A stretch of DNA of 64,000 bases from Dethiobacter alkaliphilus (GTDB lineage: Bacteria; Bacillota; Dethiobacteria; DTU022; UBA8154): positions 62,001 to 126,000 of the forward strand of contig JAENYV010000011.1 in NCBI GenBank assembly GCA_016841605.1. Direction: 5' to 3'. How positions within the stretch are numbered: the first letter of the stretch is position 1; every line of letters starts with the position of its first letter. The position numbers were made by a program, and so were the translations under genes. Below the pieces are notes generated by a model. That model worked only from the letters and a program-made list of their open reading frames with translations. It did not search any database and was not told where the DNA came from. Positions 1 to 9,854 of this stretch are shown one piece after another.

Positions 1-2
1 GC

Positions 3-1124
3 AAAGTAATGACCGCAGGTTTTCTAAATACCTTTAAAGCTCTGAACGGTGACGAGCAGCCTGATGAAAACGACCCTGAAAATGATCCGGATCAGAGTCC
101 TGTACCGGATATTTATCCTGGAGGAGATGAAATGGGGGACAAACCTGCTCCCGAGCTTTTCCTTCCGGAAATCATCGACGAAAAACCGGCACCGGCAGAA
201 TCTTTGGCAGAAGACCTTGAAATTATCCCAATTACAGAAGAAGAGATAGCAAACATTCTCAGCAAACAAGAGGAACAATTATACATAGCTGAGCTTGAAG
301 AAGAACTAATTGATAAAGACAAATTGGAAATTACTTATTTAACCTATCTCAAAAGCAAGTTTGAACTGGAAGTGCTTCAGTATGATAAAAAAGGAAACAT
401 CATTACAGAAGCTCCTTTTGAAAATAACTATAACCTAGGAACGGAAACGGGTAGGGAGAATCGGGGTACAGTTGTCGATGAAGTGTATACGCCTCTAGAT
501 ACTGAGACAGTAGACTTTGTGGAAAAAACGATTTTTAGCAATGTTCATCGAATAAGCATTGAGCTCAATAAAAAAGCGGATACCCTTGTCTATAATCTCA
601 AAGTTACGGATGAACAAGGAAACAGCGTCGAGACAGGGCCTAGAACAGTCGATTTAAATAATTTCTCCAAAGACAGCGATAAAACAAAAACAAAACTTAA
701 AGAGCTTAAAGATAAAGCCCAAGTATTCCTGAATAATCAGCATAGCAGTACCCCTCCTGATTCTGCAAACGAAATAGTTGATATCCAAACAATCGATCAG
801 TATGATAATATGGCAGAAGCAGGAGATATTACAACTAGTTATGTAATCCAAAACAGTAACAGTTTGGCTTATTATTCCCAAAGGGAAGGATATATTGAAA
901 GTACCGACGGTGACTATCAGTCAGTAGATGATGATTGGTACAAAATATATGTGCGAAAACCCTCGAACTTGCAACTTTTACTGACTATGGCGGATTACGC
1001 CAGCCTAAATTTGTATCTGTATGACCAGGAAGGGGACTGGTTGTCATATACAACTTCAAATATACCCGGTACCCCCAAGTACATTTTTTATCAAATACCC
1101 TCGGCAGATTATTATTATGTCTAG
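3..1124 (+). CDS. N-terminal part of large secreted PPC-repeat protein (5' end outside window, ends at in-frame TAG)
   Basis: The frame is open to the left edge, so the true start lies outside the window; the first visible ATG is at 9. The visible part begins with an acidic, Pro/Asp-rich low-complexity stretch, then a charged helical segment, then a first bacterial pre-peptidase C-terminal (PPC-like) beta domain with the DDDWYKIYV signature at about 925-955. It stops at TAG 1122-1124, in the middle of the last strands of that domain. The next gene continues in the same frame and supplies the missing strands, so the two are best read as one gene broken by a stop. Such proteins are usually exported. 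Specific function unknown. Confidence 0.7.
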   Translation, partial: KVMTAGFLNTFKALNGDEQPDENDPENDPDQSPVPDIYPGGDEMGDKPAPELFLPEIIDEKPAPAESLAEDLEIIPITEEEIANILSKQEEQLYIAELEEELIDKDKLEITYLTYLKSKFELEVLQYDKKGNIITEAPFENNYNLGTETGRENRGTVVDEVYTPLDTETVDFVEKTIFSNVHRISIELNKKADTLVYNLKVTDEQGNSVETGPRTVDLNNFSKDSDKTKTKLKELKDKAQVFLNNQHSSTPPDSANEIVDIQTIDQYDNMAEAGDITTSYVIQNSNSLAYYSQREGYIESTDGDYQSVDDDWYKIYVRKPSNLQLLLTMADYASLNLYLYDQEGDWLSYTTSNIPGTPKYIFYQIPSADYYYV

Positions 1125-1136
1125 ATCAGGCCGAGA

Positions 1137-4100
1137 GTGTATAGCTATTATGATTATGACTTGAATGGTTACTACTACTATACCTGCGGAGGCGATTACA
1201 ATCTGGCTGTTTACAATGATACGGCTTCCAGCAGTGTAAACTACGGCAGCACAACATATAATACCATCGATCATTCCCTTGATATCGACTGGTATAAAAT
1301 AAACGTCAGTGAAAATTCGAAAGTTAACTGTAAACTGGGAAATATCCCTGCCGGAACTGATTACGATCTTCAGGTATATAACAGCAATGCATCTCTAATG
1401 GGAGGTTCTTACCGCGGGAGCAATTACAGCGAAAATCTTTTTTTAATCCTTGAACCCGGCGATTACTATATTAAGGTCTACTCGTGGAGCGGGTATTCAA
1501 CCACGGCAAACTACAGTTTAAGGGTGAACAAATATATTCCCGACAGCTATGAACTCAATGAAAACCTGTTTTCAGGAAAAAACATCGATCCGAACCAGCC
1601 GATCTTTGCCACTATAGATAATCCGGAAGATCAGGACTGGTATAAAATAAATGTAAATCAAAATTCAAAGATAAACTTTATTTTAGAAGATATTCCGGCA
1701 TACCATGATTACGATATTTCCATATACGACAGTTCGCTGCAATATATAGGCGGTTCTTATCACAACAGCGACTCTACCGAAGACTTTACGCTGCTTCTCA
1801 ATCCGGGGATTTATAATATTATGGTTTACCCTTATGAGGGAGCGAATCAGTTTGAAGCGTACAGGTTAACAGCATACCAGTATTTCCCTGATGCCTATGA
1901 GTTTAACGAGACATTAACTACAGCAAAACCAATTGATTTGGGAACTCCCATCTGGGGGACTATAGACAACCAGCAGGACCAGGATTGGTATGAAGTGTAC
2001 TTTAACGAACCGGGCGTCCTAGATGTCCAATTGACAAATATACCATTTTTATGCGACTATGATCTTGAGCTTTTTAATGCCGCAGGTACTGAGATAAAAA
2101 GCGGACAAAGTCCCGGAAATTTGGATGAGAAATTTATGTATGATATTACTGCACCCGGGTACTATTATCTCAAGGTCTACAGCGAACATGCATATGATTA
2201 TTCCATAGACTATGAATTGCAGGTTGGCAAAAGAGATAAATTAGAACTGTTTTATCACGTAAACTATGATGACAGAATAGTATTGGGATTAAATGGTGTT
2301 AACCTCCAACATATTAAGAATGCAGCGGTGGTCCTGGAATACGACCCGGCATATTTGCAGGAACCCTGTAGCTTTGCCTCAGTTCCTCTATTAAACCCCA
2401 CTCCCCTGAAAACGGTGGCAAGTAAAAGAATAACCGGAACAGATCAAAATATTGTTGTCTTTTATTACGATATGGAAGACGACATGGCCAGGGATATGGA
2501 AGATATGGAAGCAGTAATAGATTATATCGAGTTTGGAAAGAAACCCATTCCCGGCAGCACTTCATATTATGAAGGGATAACCGGTATCACAATTTTGCCG
2601 GAAACCTGTCTGGGCTTGTTTGATTCAAATAAGTATGAGCTAAATAAAGAAGTTTCCTTAATAATTGATACCGGTTCATCTCCGGGAACAGCGGCCTGTC
2701 AAAGTTTAAGTAACTCAGCTTCAACGGACGAAACATTGGACCTGTGGATTAATCAAAGCAGTGAACAACAAGGAGACGGTATCTCTGTTTTTAAAAACGA
2801 TAAAAACCTGGATCTGAATTCCCTAAAAGAGAAATCCACCGAACTCCAGGAGATTAAAAGGCGATATCCCAGTATTGTTAAAGAGTATAACTCTTTCAGT
2901 CATGAGCAAGAGGATCTGTTGGTACAGTCAGAAGAGCTTGACCTTCTATTTGACCCGTACAGCGACAGTTCAATCTCCGGGCAAGTACGGATTCCCATGG
3001 GAAGCGGCCTGAAACCGGAAAAAATAAAAGTGACGATTACCGATACATCTACCATCAATTTGCCGGAGCCGGTAACCCGGTCTATGTTTCCCGACCGGGT
3101 GGGCAGGTTTAGATTCGAACATGTGCCCGCAGGGATATCCTACACTTTTAGCGTGGAAGACACCAATAACATTACCCCTTCACCGCTGGAAGAACCTATT
3201 TGGGGTTCAACGCCAAAAGATCTCGGCCAGGTAAACGGAACAAACAGTCTGTTCATTCAGGATATAGGCTATTTCTACGAATTTGATTTTAATGACAACG
3301 GCATAATGAACGAAGCCGATGAAGCCGACGGGTTTTTTAATGCAATCGCCTATGACGACGGAACCGAAGAAGTAACACCGGAAAATTACCTTTACAGTAC
3401 CGGTGGTTATACTGCCCTATCGACTAACCAGGATTTAAATCTAGACAGCGATCCTGAGGTAAATGTATCTGACGCTTCCAGCTCTGTCAGCGGGGGAACC
3501 TGGTTTGATAGCAACGCCCCTGATTTAAACAAGTATGATGCGCGTTTGGAATCCTGCAGCCTCCCGGACAGCGTTAATCCCGGGGAAACAGGTACATTCT
3601 ATCTTACATTTTCAGACATAACCGATCTTTCAGATATGGTTTCAGAGGATATGTGGAAATGCTTCGTAGACACTGATGAATATTATAAGATAAAGAGAAA
3701 AGACGGTAATACGGAATTCCAGACTTCATTTACATTATCAAACTATTCTTATGATGATGAGGTTTTGTGGACACTTGTATATGAAGTGTCATACAAGGTC
3801 GGCAATATACCGAATGGTCCCTTAGCCCTGCAATTCCAGCTTGCCAACACCACCACCCTCCCCGGGGGATTCGGAGAAATATTTACGGGAACGGTCATGG
3901 TTGACCAGCCTGGTACGACAGCTCCGCCGTTTAGTGGTGTAGTGCTTGGAAAAGGCCTTGATAACAATCGTAATGATGTTAAGTTAATACAAGGCAGGTT
4001 AAACGAATTAGGCTATACAAATGAAAGTGGTTTTCTACTGGATGTTGATAGTGATTTCGGGGATAATACGGAATTTGTAGTAAAAAACTTCAAACATAAA

Positions 4101-4910
4101 AATGGATTGCAAACTTCCAGTAACTACTTTGGCCAGGTTGAGGAACAGACATGGACTGTTCTTTTCTCTGACAACGCTATAAGAAATGACCAGGGATTTG
4201 GAACGGCAGAAGCAGCACCGTATGGAAACCTGGGATGGGTATGGCCAACAACTGGCGATGGCAGTTACCGCGTTACCTCATATCATGGTTGGCGAGATGT
4301 TGTCCAAGGTTCAAATCCACATATTGGCCTAGATATAGGAGTCAAAAAAAAGCAGGTTTTCAGTGTTACCGATGGGAACATAATATTTAAAGGCACTGTT
4401 GGTAATTTGGGTGGAATAGCACTTTTCATTGAAACAAACAGTTCAGATCCTGAAACAGGGGAAAAACTTATTGTCCGGTACTTTCATTTAAACAGCTATT
4501 CTGAAGAGATTGAAAATGCCACAATACCATTTTCTGTTAGTAAAGGGCAAGAAATAGCCATTTCAGGCAATAGTGGAGGAGTTGGTTATCACCTTCACTT
4601 TGATATCAATAAAGAAGGCAAGACTAGTATTATATTTGACGATACAGTAAACCCCCATTATTTTTATCCCAATTTACCTATTTACGGAAAATTACATCCG
4701 CAGCCGGCGCCTGAAACAGCAAGTCTTGCAATCGAAGCGTTTTATAATAATTCCGAGTATTTCTTTGACTATAGAATTGTCAAGCATGTTGGTAAAGAAA
4801 ACTTCTATAATTGGTTAAATCAGATGCCTCTAGAAGAGCAAACAGTTACTAATTTTAAAAGACATTTTAAAATTACAGATGAGGTTTATAATCATATATT
4901 AGGCAACTAA
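1137..4910 (+). CDS. Secreted multidomain M23 metallopeptidase with PPC repeats and PG-binding domain (C-terminal part of split gene)
   Basis: The frame continues after the TAG at 1122, and GTG 1137 is only the first possible restart, without a good ribosome site. Domains in order are the tail of PPC domain 1 and three further PPC domains, each with a D-x-DWY motif (about 1290, 1635, 1980). Then come a beta-rich cohesin-like region, an EF-hand/dockerin-like stretch (DFNDNG, about 3285) and a peptidoglycan-binding domain (about 3940-4160). Last is a LytM/M23 endopeptidase domain (about 4250-4650) with HIGLD, a middle FHL and HLHFD zinc/catalytic motifs. Expected role: cleavage of peptide cross-links in the cell wall, anchored by the binding domain. 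A partial copy of 3173-4137 lies at 6534-7489. Confidence 0.75.
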   Translation: MYSYYDYDLNGYYYYTCGGDYNLAVYNDTASSSVNYGSTTYNTIDHSLDIDWYKINVSENSKVNCKLGNIPAGTDYDLQVYNSNASLMGGSYRGSNYSENLFLILEPGDYYIKVYSWSGYSTTANYSLRVNKYIPDSYELNENLFSGKNIDPNQPIFATIDNPEDQDWYKINVNQNSKINFILEDIPAYHDYDISIYDSSLQYIGGSYHNSDSTEDFTLLLNPGIYNIMVYPYEGANQFEAYRLTAYQYFPDAYEFNETLTTAKPIDLGTPIWGTIDNQQDQDWYEVYFNEPGVLDVQLTNIPFLCDYDLELFNAAGTEIKSGQSPGNLDEKFMYDITAPGYYYLKVYSEHAYDYSIDYELQVGKRDKLELFYHVNYDDRIVLGLNGVNLQHIKNAAVVLEYDPAYLQEPCSFASVPLLNPTPLKTVASKRITGTDQNIVVFYYDMEDDMARDMEDMEAVIDYIEFGKKPIPGSTSYYEGITGITILPETCLGLFDSNKYELNKEVSLIIDTGSSPGTAACQSLSNSASTDETLDLWINQSSEQQGDGISVFKNDKNLDLNSLKEKSTELQEIKRRYPSIVKEYNSFSHEQEDLLVQSEELDLLFDPYSDSSISGQVRIPMGSGLKPEKIKVTITDTSTINLPEPVTRSMFPDRVGRFRFEHVPAGISYTFSVEDTNNITPSPLEEPIWGSTPKDLGQVNGTNSLFIQDIGYFYEFDFNDNGIMNEADEADGFFNAIAYDDGTEEVTPENYLYSTGGYTALSTNQDLNLDSDPEVNVSDASSSVSGGTWFDSNAPDLNKYDARLESCSLPDSVNPGETGTFYLTFSDITDLSDMVSEDMWKCFVDTDEYYKIKRKDGNTEFQTSFTLSNYSYDDEVLWTLVYEVSYKVGNIPNGPLALQFQLANTTTLPGGFGEIFTGTVMVDQPGTTAPPFSGVVLGKGLDNNRNDVKLIQGRLNELGYTNESGFLLDVDSDFGDNTEFVVKNFKHKNGLQTSSNYFGQVEEQTWTVLFSDNAIRNDQGFGTAEAAPYGNLGWVWPTTGDGSYRVTSYHGWRDVVQGSNPHIGLDIGVKKKQVFSVTDGNIIFKGTVGNLGGIALFIETNSSDPETGEKLIVRYFHLNSYSEEIENATIPFSVSKGQEIAISGNSGGVGYHLHFDINKEGKTSIIFDDTVNPHYFYPNLPIYGKLHPQPAPETASLAIEAFYNNSEYFFDYRIVKHVGKENFYNWLNQMPLEEQTVTNFKRHFKITDEVYNHILGN

Positions 4911-4917
4911 GCATGGT

Positions 4918-4957
4918 GATTGCTGGTGTTGGTATCTTTTATGCCACACCAGCAATC
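4918..4957. other. 12-bp perfect hairpin between peptidase and lipoprotein genes
   Basis: GATTGCTGGTGT at 4918-4929 is the exact reverse complement of 4946-4957, with a 16-nt loop. It lies just after the peptidase stop. It has no clean U-run, so it may be a weak terminator or an mRNA-processing hairpin. Confidence 0.5.
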
Positions 4958-4990
4958 CAATCTTATAGCAAAGTTAGGGTGAAGTATTAT

Positions 4991-6487
4991 ATGGATAAAA
5001 AGAAGTTTTTTTTAATAATCACATTTATTTTTATACTTTTTTCCTTGGGCAGCTGTGGATCAAATAATTTTTCAAGTCTACCAGACCAAAGGATAATTAC
5101 AAATGAGTTAGAGGAAAACCAGGCTGAAAATGCAGAAATGCAAAGTGAAGAAAATATTTTAGATGCGTTAGATGAACAAACAGAAACTGATGTAAGCAAA
5201 GAAGATTATCTGCCTGATCCAAATTTACAAGATAATGATTTTGCGCAGGCCGCTTCTCCTTCAGATTACATAATAAAGGAGAAAAACGGCATTTTCACTA
5301 TTAAGGTTCCGGGAAAATATCCTGACTGGGGTTGGTTTGACCCAAATAATTTTTGGGTTAGCTATTCGGAAGAAGATGATAATGATGTTATACTACACGG
5401 TACAATAGTAGATGGAACTGAATTGTACATAAGACCATTGGATAAGCTTAATAAGCTTAATTATACGCATATGTTTGATATAAGATATCCAGATAAACAT
5501 GGTTATATTGACAATGGCATTTTATTGCGATTTCAAAAAGGCGAATGGAAAGAATATCAAGGTTTTTATTATTATTTTTCACCACTCCAAAAACATATAT
5601 TAATTTTTCCCTTTGATTATAATGCTCCTTATCAAGTGATTGATTTAATTACAGATGAAGAATATGTTTTACCCCCAGAGGCAAACCATGGTTCGCCTAT
5701 ATACAATCTTGGTACAACTTTTTCCTCTTCTGAGGAGTATCTTCTTTATGAAAATTGGCAAGATTATTCTCTCCATATTTACGATTTTCAAGAAAATGTC
5801 GAGACAGCTCAAATTTCGGAAAAAGAATTTTATCTTCTAGAAGCATCATGGTCTCCTGACGAAAAAATTATAGCGTACTTAAAATGGGATAAAGATGAAC
5901 CGTTTATTTATACTGAAGGAGACGGGAGACCTCCCGTTGGACATATCGCGAGTATTTATGACCTAAATGAAAAAAAGGTCATTTTAGAAATAACAGGTAA
6001 ACCTTACATCTATGGTCCCCCGATTTGGTCACCGGATGGAAAACAACTAATTTTAAACATGGCTGAACATGCTCCAAACAATATAGACCTAATCGGAAAT
6101 CCACACAGATATGATTTGGAAACCGGAGAGTTAGTAGAACTGATTACACCAGTTAGTGGAATGGTCGAGACCGTTGCCACAGCTTGGTCTGCTGAAGGTG
6201 ACAAGATATTAATCAAATCTATAGATCAAACAACAGTGAAATGGTCATACTGGGAAGTTGATATTCATACAGGGGTGGCAACCGAAATCGACAAAGGAAA
6301 GCAGTATGTTTCAATAAGTAATCAGATGGGTACTAGCATCTATGAACTTATTGCCATAACTAACCCTATTTTTGAAGAGACTTTTGGCGATAGAATTGAT
6401 GAAAACCGCGTAGAAGTTTTCCCGGGAGGAAGATACGCCTTATTTAGGGCAAATGATGACCAGTTAATAGTCGCTCCCCTGAACTGA
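4991..6487 (+). CDS. Lipoprotein with TolB/WD40-like beta-propeller repeats
   Basis: ATG 4991 is chosen because it follows AGGGTGA and begins a classical lipoprotein signal: MDKKK, a hydrophobic stretch and the lipobox LGSC with Cys22. The frame is open further upstream to 4913, but that would bury the signal peptide. The mature part starts with an acidic linker. The C-terminal half carries repeated WSPDEK, WSPDGK and WSAEGD motifs typical of PD40/TolB propeller blades. It is probably anchored on the outer face of the membrane. Substrate unknown. It lies between the M23 peptidase gene and its truncated duplicate. Confidence 0.65.
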   Translation: MDKKKFFLIITFIFILFSLGSCGSNNFSSLPDQRIITNELEENQAENAEMQSEENILDALDEQTETDVSKEDYLPDPNLQDNDFAQAASPSDYIIKEKNGIFTIKVPGKYPDWGWFDPNNFWVSYSEEDDNDVILHGTIVDGTELYIRPLDKLNKLNYTHMFDIRYPDKHGYIDNGILLRFQKGEWKEYQGFYYYFSPLQKHILIFPFDYNAPYQVIDLITDEEYVLPPEANHGSPIYNLGTTFSSSEEYLLYENWQDYSLHIYDFQENVETAQISEKEFYLLEASWSPDEKIIAYLKWDKDEPFIYTEGDGRPPVGHIASIYDLNEKKVILEITGKPYIYGPPIWSPDGKQLILNMAEHAPNNIDLIGNPHRYDLETGELVELITPVSGMVETVATAWSAEGDKILIKSIDQTTVKWSYWEVDIHTGVATEIDKGKQYVSISNQMGTSIYELIAITNPIFEETFGDRIDENRVEVFPGGRYALFRANDDQLIVAPLN

Positions 6488-6533
6488 GCTTGAGTGTGTA
6501 AAATAATATGCACTATTGCATTGATACTAACTT

Positions 6534-7536
6534 ATTACCCCTTCAGCGCTGGAAAAACCTATATGGGGTTCGACACCGAAAGATCTCGGCCAGGTAAACG
6601 GAACAAACAGTCTGTTCATTCAGGATATAGGCTATTTCTACGAATTTGATTTTAATGACAACGGCATAACGAACGAAGCGGACGGGTTTTTTGATGCAAT
6701 CGTCTATGACGGCGGAACTGAAGAAGTAATACCGAAAATTACCTTTACAGCACCGGTGGTTATACCGCCCTATCGCTAACCAGGATTTAAATCTGGACAG
6801 CGATCCTGAGGTAAATGTATCTGACGCTTCCAGCTCTGTCAGCGGGGGAACCTGGTTTGATAGCAACGCCCCTGATTTAAACAAGTATGATGCGCGTTTG
6901 GAATCCTGCAGCCTCCCGGACAGCGTTAATCCCGGGGAAACAGGTACATTCTATCTTACATTTTCAGACATAACCGATCTTTCAGATATGGTTTCAGAGG
7001 ATATGTGGAAATGCTTCGTAGACACTGATGAATATTATAAGATAAAGAGAAAAGACGGTAATACGGAATTCCAGACTTCATTTACATTATCAAACTATTC
7101 TTATGATGATGAGGTTTTGTGGACACTTGTATATGAAGTGTCATACAAGGTCGGCAATATACCGAATGGTCCCTTAGCCCTGCAATTCCAGCTTGCCAAC
7201 ACCACCACCCTCCCCGGGGGATTCGGAGAAATATTTACGGGAACGGTCATGGTTGACCAGCCTGGTACGACAGCTCCGCCGTTTAGTGGTGTAGTGCTTG
7301 GAAAAGGCCTTGATAACAATCGTAATGATGTTAAGTTAATACAAGGCAGGTTAAACGAATTAGGCTATACAAATGAAAGTGGTTTTCTACTGGATGTTGA
7401 TAGTGATTTCGGGGATAATACGGAATTTGTAGTAAAAAACTTCAAACATAAAAATGGATTGCAAACTTCCAGTAACTACTTTGGCCAGGAGGTAAGGTGG
7501 ATAAGGTTGTCAAGACAATTTTTTGGCCTTGTATAA
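6534..7536 (+). pseudogene. Truncated duplicate of the PPC/M23 peptidase gene (dockerin-like to PG-binding part)
   Basis: Positions 6534-7489 match 3173-4137. The first 260 bp have scattered substitutions, a 9-bp deletion and two 1-base deletions that break the frame. From about 6803 to 7489 the two copies look identical base for base (constant offset 3352). Homology ends at 7489 inside the PG-binding domain, 8 bp before the IS3-family left end. A frame from TTG 6898 to 7536 remains open and would give 212 residues lacking signal, PPC and peptidase domains. Almost certainly non-functional. Confidence 0.85.
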
Positions 7537-7755
7537 GGTGGATCCACCTCCTGTTTAACTTAGATTTTGGTCTTTTAGTTCTTTGAAAATATAAAAATAC
7601 TTTGCAGCAGCGGAGGCTGTGGGTATGTGGGCAACGCCGTTTTTGCGTTGTCCAAGTGAGTGTGGAGCTTGTGGGTAACCCTGCCCCTGGAGGTTTATCC
7701 ATAAATCCACGCTCACGGCATATCCACGGCCACCAAGGCCTAAGGGGGCAAGACA

Positions 7756-8586
7756 TCAAAAATCATTCAGTGTGTAGTTGCCATAATATACTTCAGCCGG
7801 TGTTAAATTACGTAATGCTTGATGTGGCCTGTAATTGTTGTACTTGTCAAGAAATCTGGTTAATCCAGACCGGGCAGCCCTAGGGCTTTCATAGTCATGA
7901 AGATAGACCTCCTGGTACTTGACTGTACGCCATAGCCGCTCTGTAAAAATATTGTCCATATACCGCCCCCGTCCATCCATGCTTATTTTGCTCTGGCTGG
8001 CCAGCACCTGCTCTACATAGCGGTCGCTGGTATACTGGCTTCCTTGGTCCGAATTTATAATATCGGGCTGGGCTATTTTAAGGGCATTACCTAAGGCCTC
8101 AAGAACAAAGTCTACCTCAAGGGTAAAGTCCAGTTCCCAGGCCAACACATATCTGGAAAACCAGTCCATGAAAGCCACCAGGTAAAGCCAACCTTTTTTC
8201 ATGCGAATATATGTAATATCGGTGCCCCAGACATGGTTAGGTGAGCTGGCTTTTATCCCACGCAGGAGATAGGGAAATATCTTGTGTTCGTGGTTTTTCT
8301 TGCTTAAATTGGGCTTTGGATAAATGGCTGCTATCCCCATTTGACGCATGTATTTCTGAACTGTCGGCCTACTTATGGAAAAACCTAAACGGTTTAAAAT
8401 AGTTGTTATGGGACGGGAGCCCATGTAAGGGTCCTCTGTATAGATACGGTCTATCTCATGCTTAATTGCGATTTCTTGTGGTGATGGCGGCACTGGCCGA
8501 TAATAAAGGCTTGTCCGATTAAGAGACAGCAGTTCGGTTTGAGTTGTAACAGGTAGTTTTCGATTTTTAAAATCTATTAGGATCAT
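7756..8586 (-). CDS. IS3-family transposase OrfB (rve integrase core)
   Basis: 276 residues. An N-terminal HTH_21-like region (SRPTVQKYMRQMGI) is followed by the DDE core: WGTDITYI (first Asp), NSDQGSQYTS (second Asp) and DNIFTERLWRTVKYQEVY (Glu). It ends in the typical YNNYRPHQAL motif. It starts 4 nt after the orfA stop, so an OrfAB fusion would need recoding. All catalytic residues are present. Confidence 0.92.
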   Translation of the reverse strand: MILIDFKNRKLPVTTQTELLSLNRTSLYYRPVPPSPQEIAIKHEIDRIYTEDPYMGSRPITTILNRLGFSISRPTVQKYMRQMGIAAIYPKPNLSKKNHEHKIFPYLLRGIKASSPNHVWGTDITYIRMKKGWLYLVAFMDWFSRYVLAWELDFTLEVDFVLEALGNALKIAQPDIINSDQGSQYTSDRYVEQVLASQSKISMDGRGRYMDNIFTERLWRTVKYQEVYLHDYESPRAARSGLTRFLDKYNNYRPHQALRNLTPAEVYYGNYTLNDF

Positions 8587-8590
8587 GCGT

Positions 8591-8890
8591 TCATTCCTGC
8601 TCCAGTTTAATTCCAGATTTTTTTTTGAGCCAGTTGAGCTGAGTCGTCAACTTGCCGATTTCTGCATAAAGTTCCTGGTTTTTCTTTTCAAGAGCTTCCT
8701 TCTCCTTGTCACTTTTTCTCCGGCCATCTTCAAGTACGTTAGCAAGGCCATTAATGGCTTCTTTTCGCCATTTCGTTAGCTGATTGGGGTGAACCTCATA
8801 CTGAGAGGCTATCTCGGATATGGTTTTCTCCTCTTTTAAAATTTCTAGCACTACGGCAGCTTTGAATTTACCTGTATATGTTTTTCTCAT
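8591..8890 (-). CDS. IS3-family transposase OrfA (HTH)
   Basis: 99 residues from the ATG at 8890; an upstream GTG at 8905 lies in the inverted-repeat region. The N-terminal half (YTGKFKAAVVLEILKEEKTI to HPNQLTKWRKEAI) is the HTH_Tnp_1 fold. The C-terminal half is a leucine-zipper coiled coil (KEALEKKNQELYAEIGKLTT) used for multimerisation. It belongs with orfB. Confidence 0.9.
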   Translation of the reverse strand: MRKTYTGKFKAAVVLEILKEEKTISEIASQYEVHPNQLTKWRKEAINGLANVLEDGRRKSDKEKEALEKKNQELYAEIGKLTTQLNWLKKKSGIKLEQE

Positions 8891-8945
8891 GTGACAATTA
8901 TACACCTTAAAGAAAGCCGTTTTTTTGTCTGAAATTCTTTATCCA

Positions 8946-9610
8946 TTATAGTAGATGCCAAGAAAAAAGAATTGGTCGGTGATTTTAAGAATAACGGCAA
9001 AGAGTATCGCCCCCAAGGTGATCCTGAGAAAGTAAGAGTGCATGATTTTATAATCAAGGACGAAGACCACGGCAGAGTAACGCCTTACGGTGTTTATGCC
9101 TTAAACAATAACACCGGTTAGGTAAATCTAGGCACAGACAGCGATACCTCGGCCTTTGCCGTAGAAAGCATCAGACGCTGGTATTTTACCATGGTAGAGC
9201 AGTTTTACCCTGGGGCCAAAGAATTACTCATTACGGCTGATGGTGGCGGCAGCAACGGTTCTAGAGTAAAGCTATGGAAAGTTGAGTTACAAAAGCTTGC
9301 CAATGAAACAGGATTAAGTATTACTGTATGCCATTTTCCGCCTGGAACTTCCAAATGGAACAAGATCGAACGTCGGCTTTTCTCCTATATCAACTTAAAT
9401 TGTAGAGGCAGACCGCTTATCAGCCATGAGATAATTGTAAACTTGATCGCCTCCACAACAACTGCAAAGGGTTTGAAAGTAAACTGTGAACTGGATAGAA
9501 ATAAATATCCAAAGGGTATCAAAGTGACGGACGATGAGATGAATAGTATTAATATTGTAAGGAATAATTTCCACGGGGAATGGAATTACACCATCATGCC
9601 CCAAAAATAA
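8946..9610 (+). pseudogene. ISAzo13-type transposase remnant, 5' truncated with in-frame TAG
   Basis: Reading the frame from the IS3 right end gives IIVDAKKKELVGDFKNNG, then RPQGDPEKVRVHDF, then a TAG at 9119-9121 where these transposases usually have Trp (NNTG-stop-VNLG). After that come LLITADGGGSNGSR and NKIERRLFSYI, typical of the Rhodopirellula/ISAzo13 DDE family. The N-terminal half is missing. A residual frame runs 9191-9610. Its left boundary coincides with the IS3 end, so the IS3 element probably inserted here and the other half was then lost. Confidence 0.85.
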
Positions 9611-9854
9611 TTTCGCTTATATTTATATTATTGTTGTGTGCGTCCTAAGGGTTTGGGTTTCTATTAAAATTTTATTGGATTTTCTTTTTTTCTATTTATA
9701 TGAAAGCCAAGGGAAAATTAGCGGTTTAGTAAAACAAGCAAATCTTCGCTGTAGTATTAAGCCTTGGTATCATTAAACATTGCTCCGGTTACAGCCGAAA
9801 AGTTGCATACCAGTCCTCTTTTACCGGGATAATAGGGAAAAGGGGGGTTTTATT

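Larger units (their letters stand above)
7498..8945 (-). mobile_element. IS3-family insertion sequence, apparently intact (about 1.45 kb)
   Basis: The left end TGGATAAGG (7498) and the right end, read on the minus strand as TGGATAAAG (ending 8945), form imperfect terminal inverted repeats extending about 40 bp inward (for example TATAAGGTGGAT against TTAAGGTGTAT). Inside are orfA and orfB on the minus strand with an intact DDE triad. No target duplication is visible: left flank ...AAGG, right flank TTAT.... This fits an adjacent deletion or recombination after insertion. The 258 bp downstream of orfB carry no gene but include a CAACGC/GCGTTG hairpin near 7630. Confidence 0.85.

Noticed and set aside
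1122-1124. Pyrrolysine at the TAG of the peptidase gene
   Set aside because: The amber codon lies in an apparent 12-bp insertion in a surface protein, not in an MttB-type methyltransferase, and no pyl genes are visible here. Premature stop is simpler; kept only as a test in the findings.
7602-7883. Small plus-strand frame at the IS3 left end
   Set aside because: Lies over the non-coding end of the IS and the end of orfB; no ribosome site or homology.
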